A DNA stretch of 7,179 bases from Deltaproteobacteria bacterium (GTDB lineage: Bacteria; Desulfobacterota; GWC2-55-46; JADFVP01), in NCBI GenBank assembly GCA_024275855.1, contig JAJRYL010000067.1:1-7179 (forward strand), written 5' to 3'. Shown piece after piece: positions 7,055 to 7,179 of the stretch (the first letter of the stretch is position 1; each line of letters opens with the position of its first letter). A model generated the notes under the pieces. The model searched no databases. It was not told the origin of the DNA and saw nothing but the letters and a program-made list of their open reading frames with translations. The translations under genes and the position numbers were made by a program.

Positions 7055-7179
7055 CTATAAAGGGCGGCCAGCGGTAGGAAGGTACCGTTTGGAAATCAGT
7101 TTGTAATCGGAGTCCACAAGAATTACGTTTGTAGAGGTGGAGCCGACATCGAGCCCTAAATAAGCGTCTACCTTAACAC
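7055..7179 (-). pseudogene. upstream fragment of the activase gene, ended by an in-frame TAG
   Basis: This is the same frame as the downstream activase reading frame and is open to the window edge. The 40 visible residues include YLGLDVGSTSTNVILVD, the phosphate-1 loop that opens the ASKHA ATPase domain, and end RYLPTAGRPL before TAG at 7055-7057. After the stop the frame continues AIRKGLDEVG… without a gap, as an intact family member would read. As I remember relatives, the position usually holds Glu in GRPIEAVR; a GAG to TAG change would explain it. The residues before the loop (VKVDAY) show that this is not the true N-terminus. A further ATPase domain of about 300 residues is expected beyond the window. 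I mark it as a broken part of one gene, not a separate gene; a sequence error would restore a full protein. Confidence 0.7.

Noticed and set aside
7055..7057. Pyrrolysine codon as the default explanation for the in-frame TAG
   Set aside because: TAG is the normal terminator of three genes here, and the site in relatives is an ordinary residue near the ATP loop; a mutation or sequence error is simpler. It is kept only as a testable alternative.
5846..7060. A 404-codon plus-strand open frame
   Set aside because: It lies antisense within the activase gene, whose reading frame shows clear motifs throughout; the plus-strand protein has no recognisable features and is a codon-bias shadow.

Overview
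All genes in this window lie on the minus strand, so transcription runs from high to low coordinates. In that order they are: an acyl-CoA dehydratase activase/HgdB-like fusion protein that enters from the right edge, rmuC, asd, truA, and the first 26 codons of a UbiV-like U32-family protein that leaves by the left edge. Base composition is moderate, and AUA is used freely for Ile. The Asd and TruA sequences, the asd-truA order and the very long Fe-S activase resemble an anaerobic Gram-negative bacterium of the deltaproteobacterial (Desulfobacterota-like) kind. This is an impression from family resemblance only; there is no rRNA marker here.

Right part (3875-7179): about 1,100 codons of a multidomain ATP-dependent activase (second ASKHA ATPase domain with [4Fe-4S] ligand cysteines, DUF2229, HgdB-like C-terminal region). 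The coding frame is broken by one in-frame TAG at 7055-7057, between the phosphate-1 loop of that ATPase domain and everything after it. This could be a nonsense mutation, a sequence error or readthrough.

Middle (3373-3874): 502 bases without a credible gene. The half next to the activase is an array of about three 77-nt direct repeats, whose last partial copy supplies the activase stop codon. The half next to rmuC holds two or three hairpins with U-tracts; the best is a convincing intrinsic terminator about 40 nt before the rmuC start.

Left part: rmuC (predicted membrane-anchored PD-(D/E)XK-type nuclease family), then a 313-base gap with a second repeat array whose period is also 77 nt and which overlaps the best promoter candidate for the asd operon. 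Next come asd (aspartate-semialdehyde dehydrogenase) and truA (tRNA pseudouridine synthase), overlapping by one base, and then the UbiV-like gene after 33 nt with a good Shine-Dalgarno site. asd-truA-ubiV looks like one transcription unit; the genes have no obvious common pathway.

The observations most worth following are the interrupted activase and the two 77-nt intergenic repeat arrays. One array has two near-identical copies of a 7-bp AT-rich hairpin, and one unit of the other has the same kind of hairpin with a swapped closing pair, so they may be one undescribed repeat family. No CRISPR, tRNA, rRNA, IS element or recognisable defence system is present.
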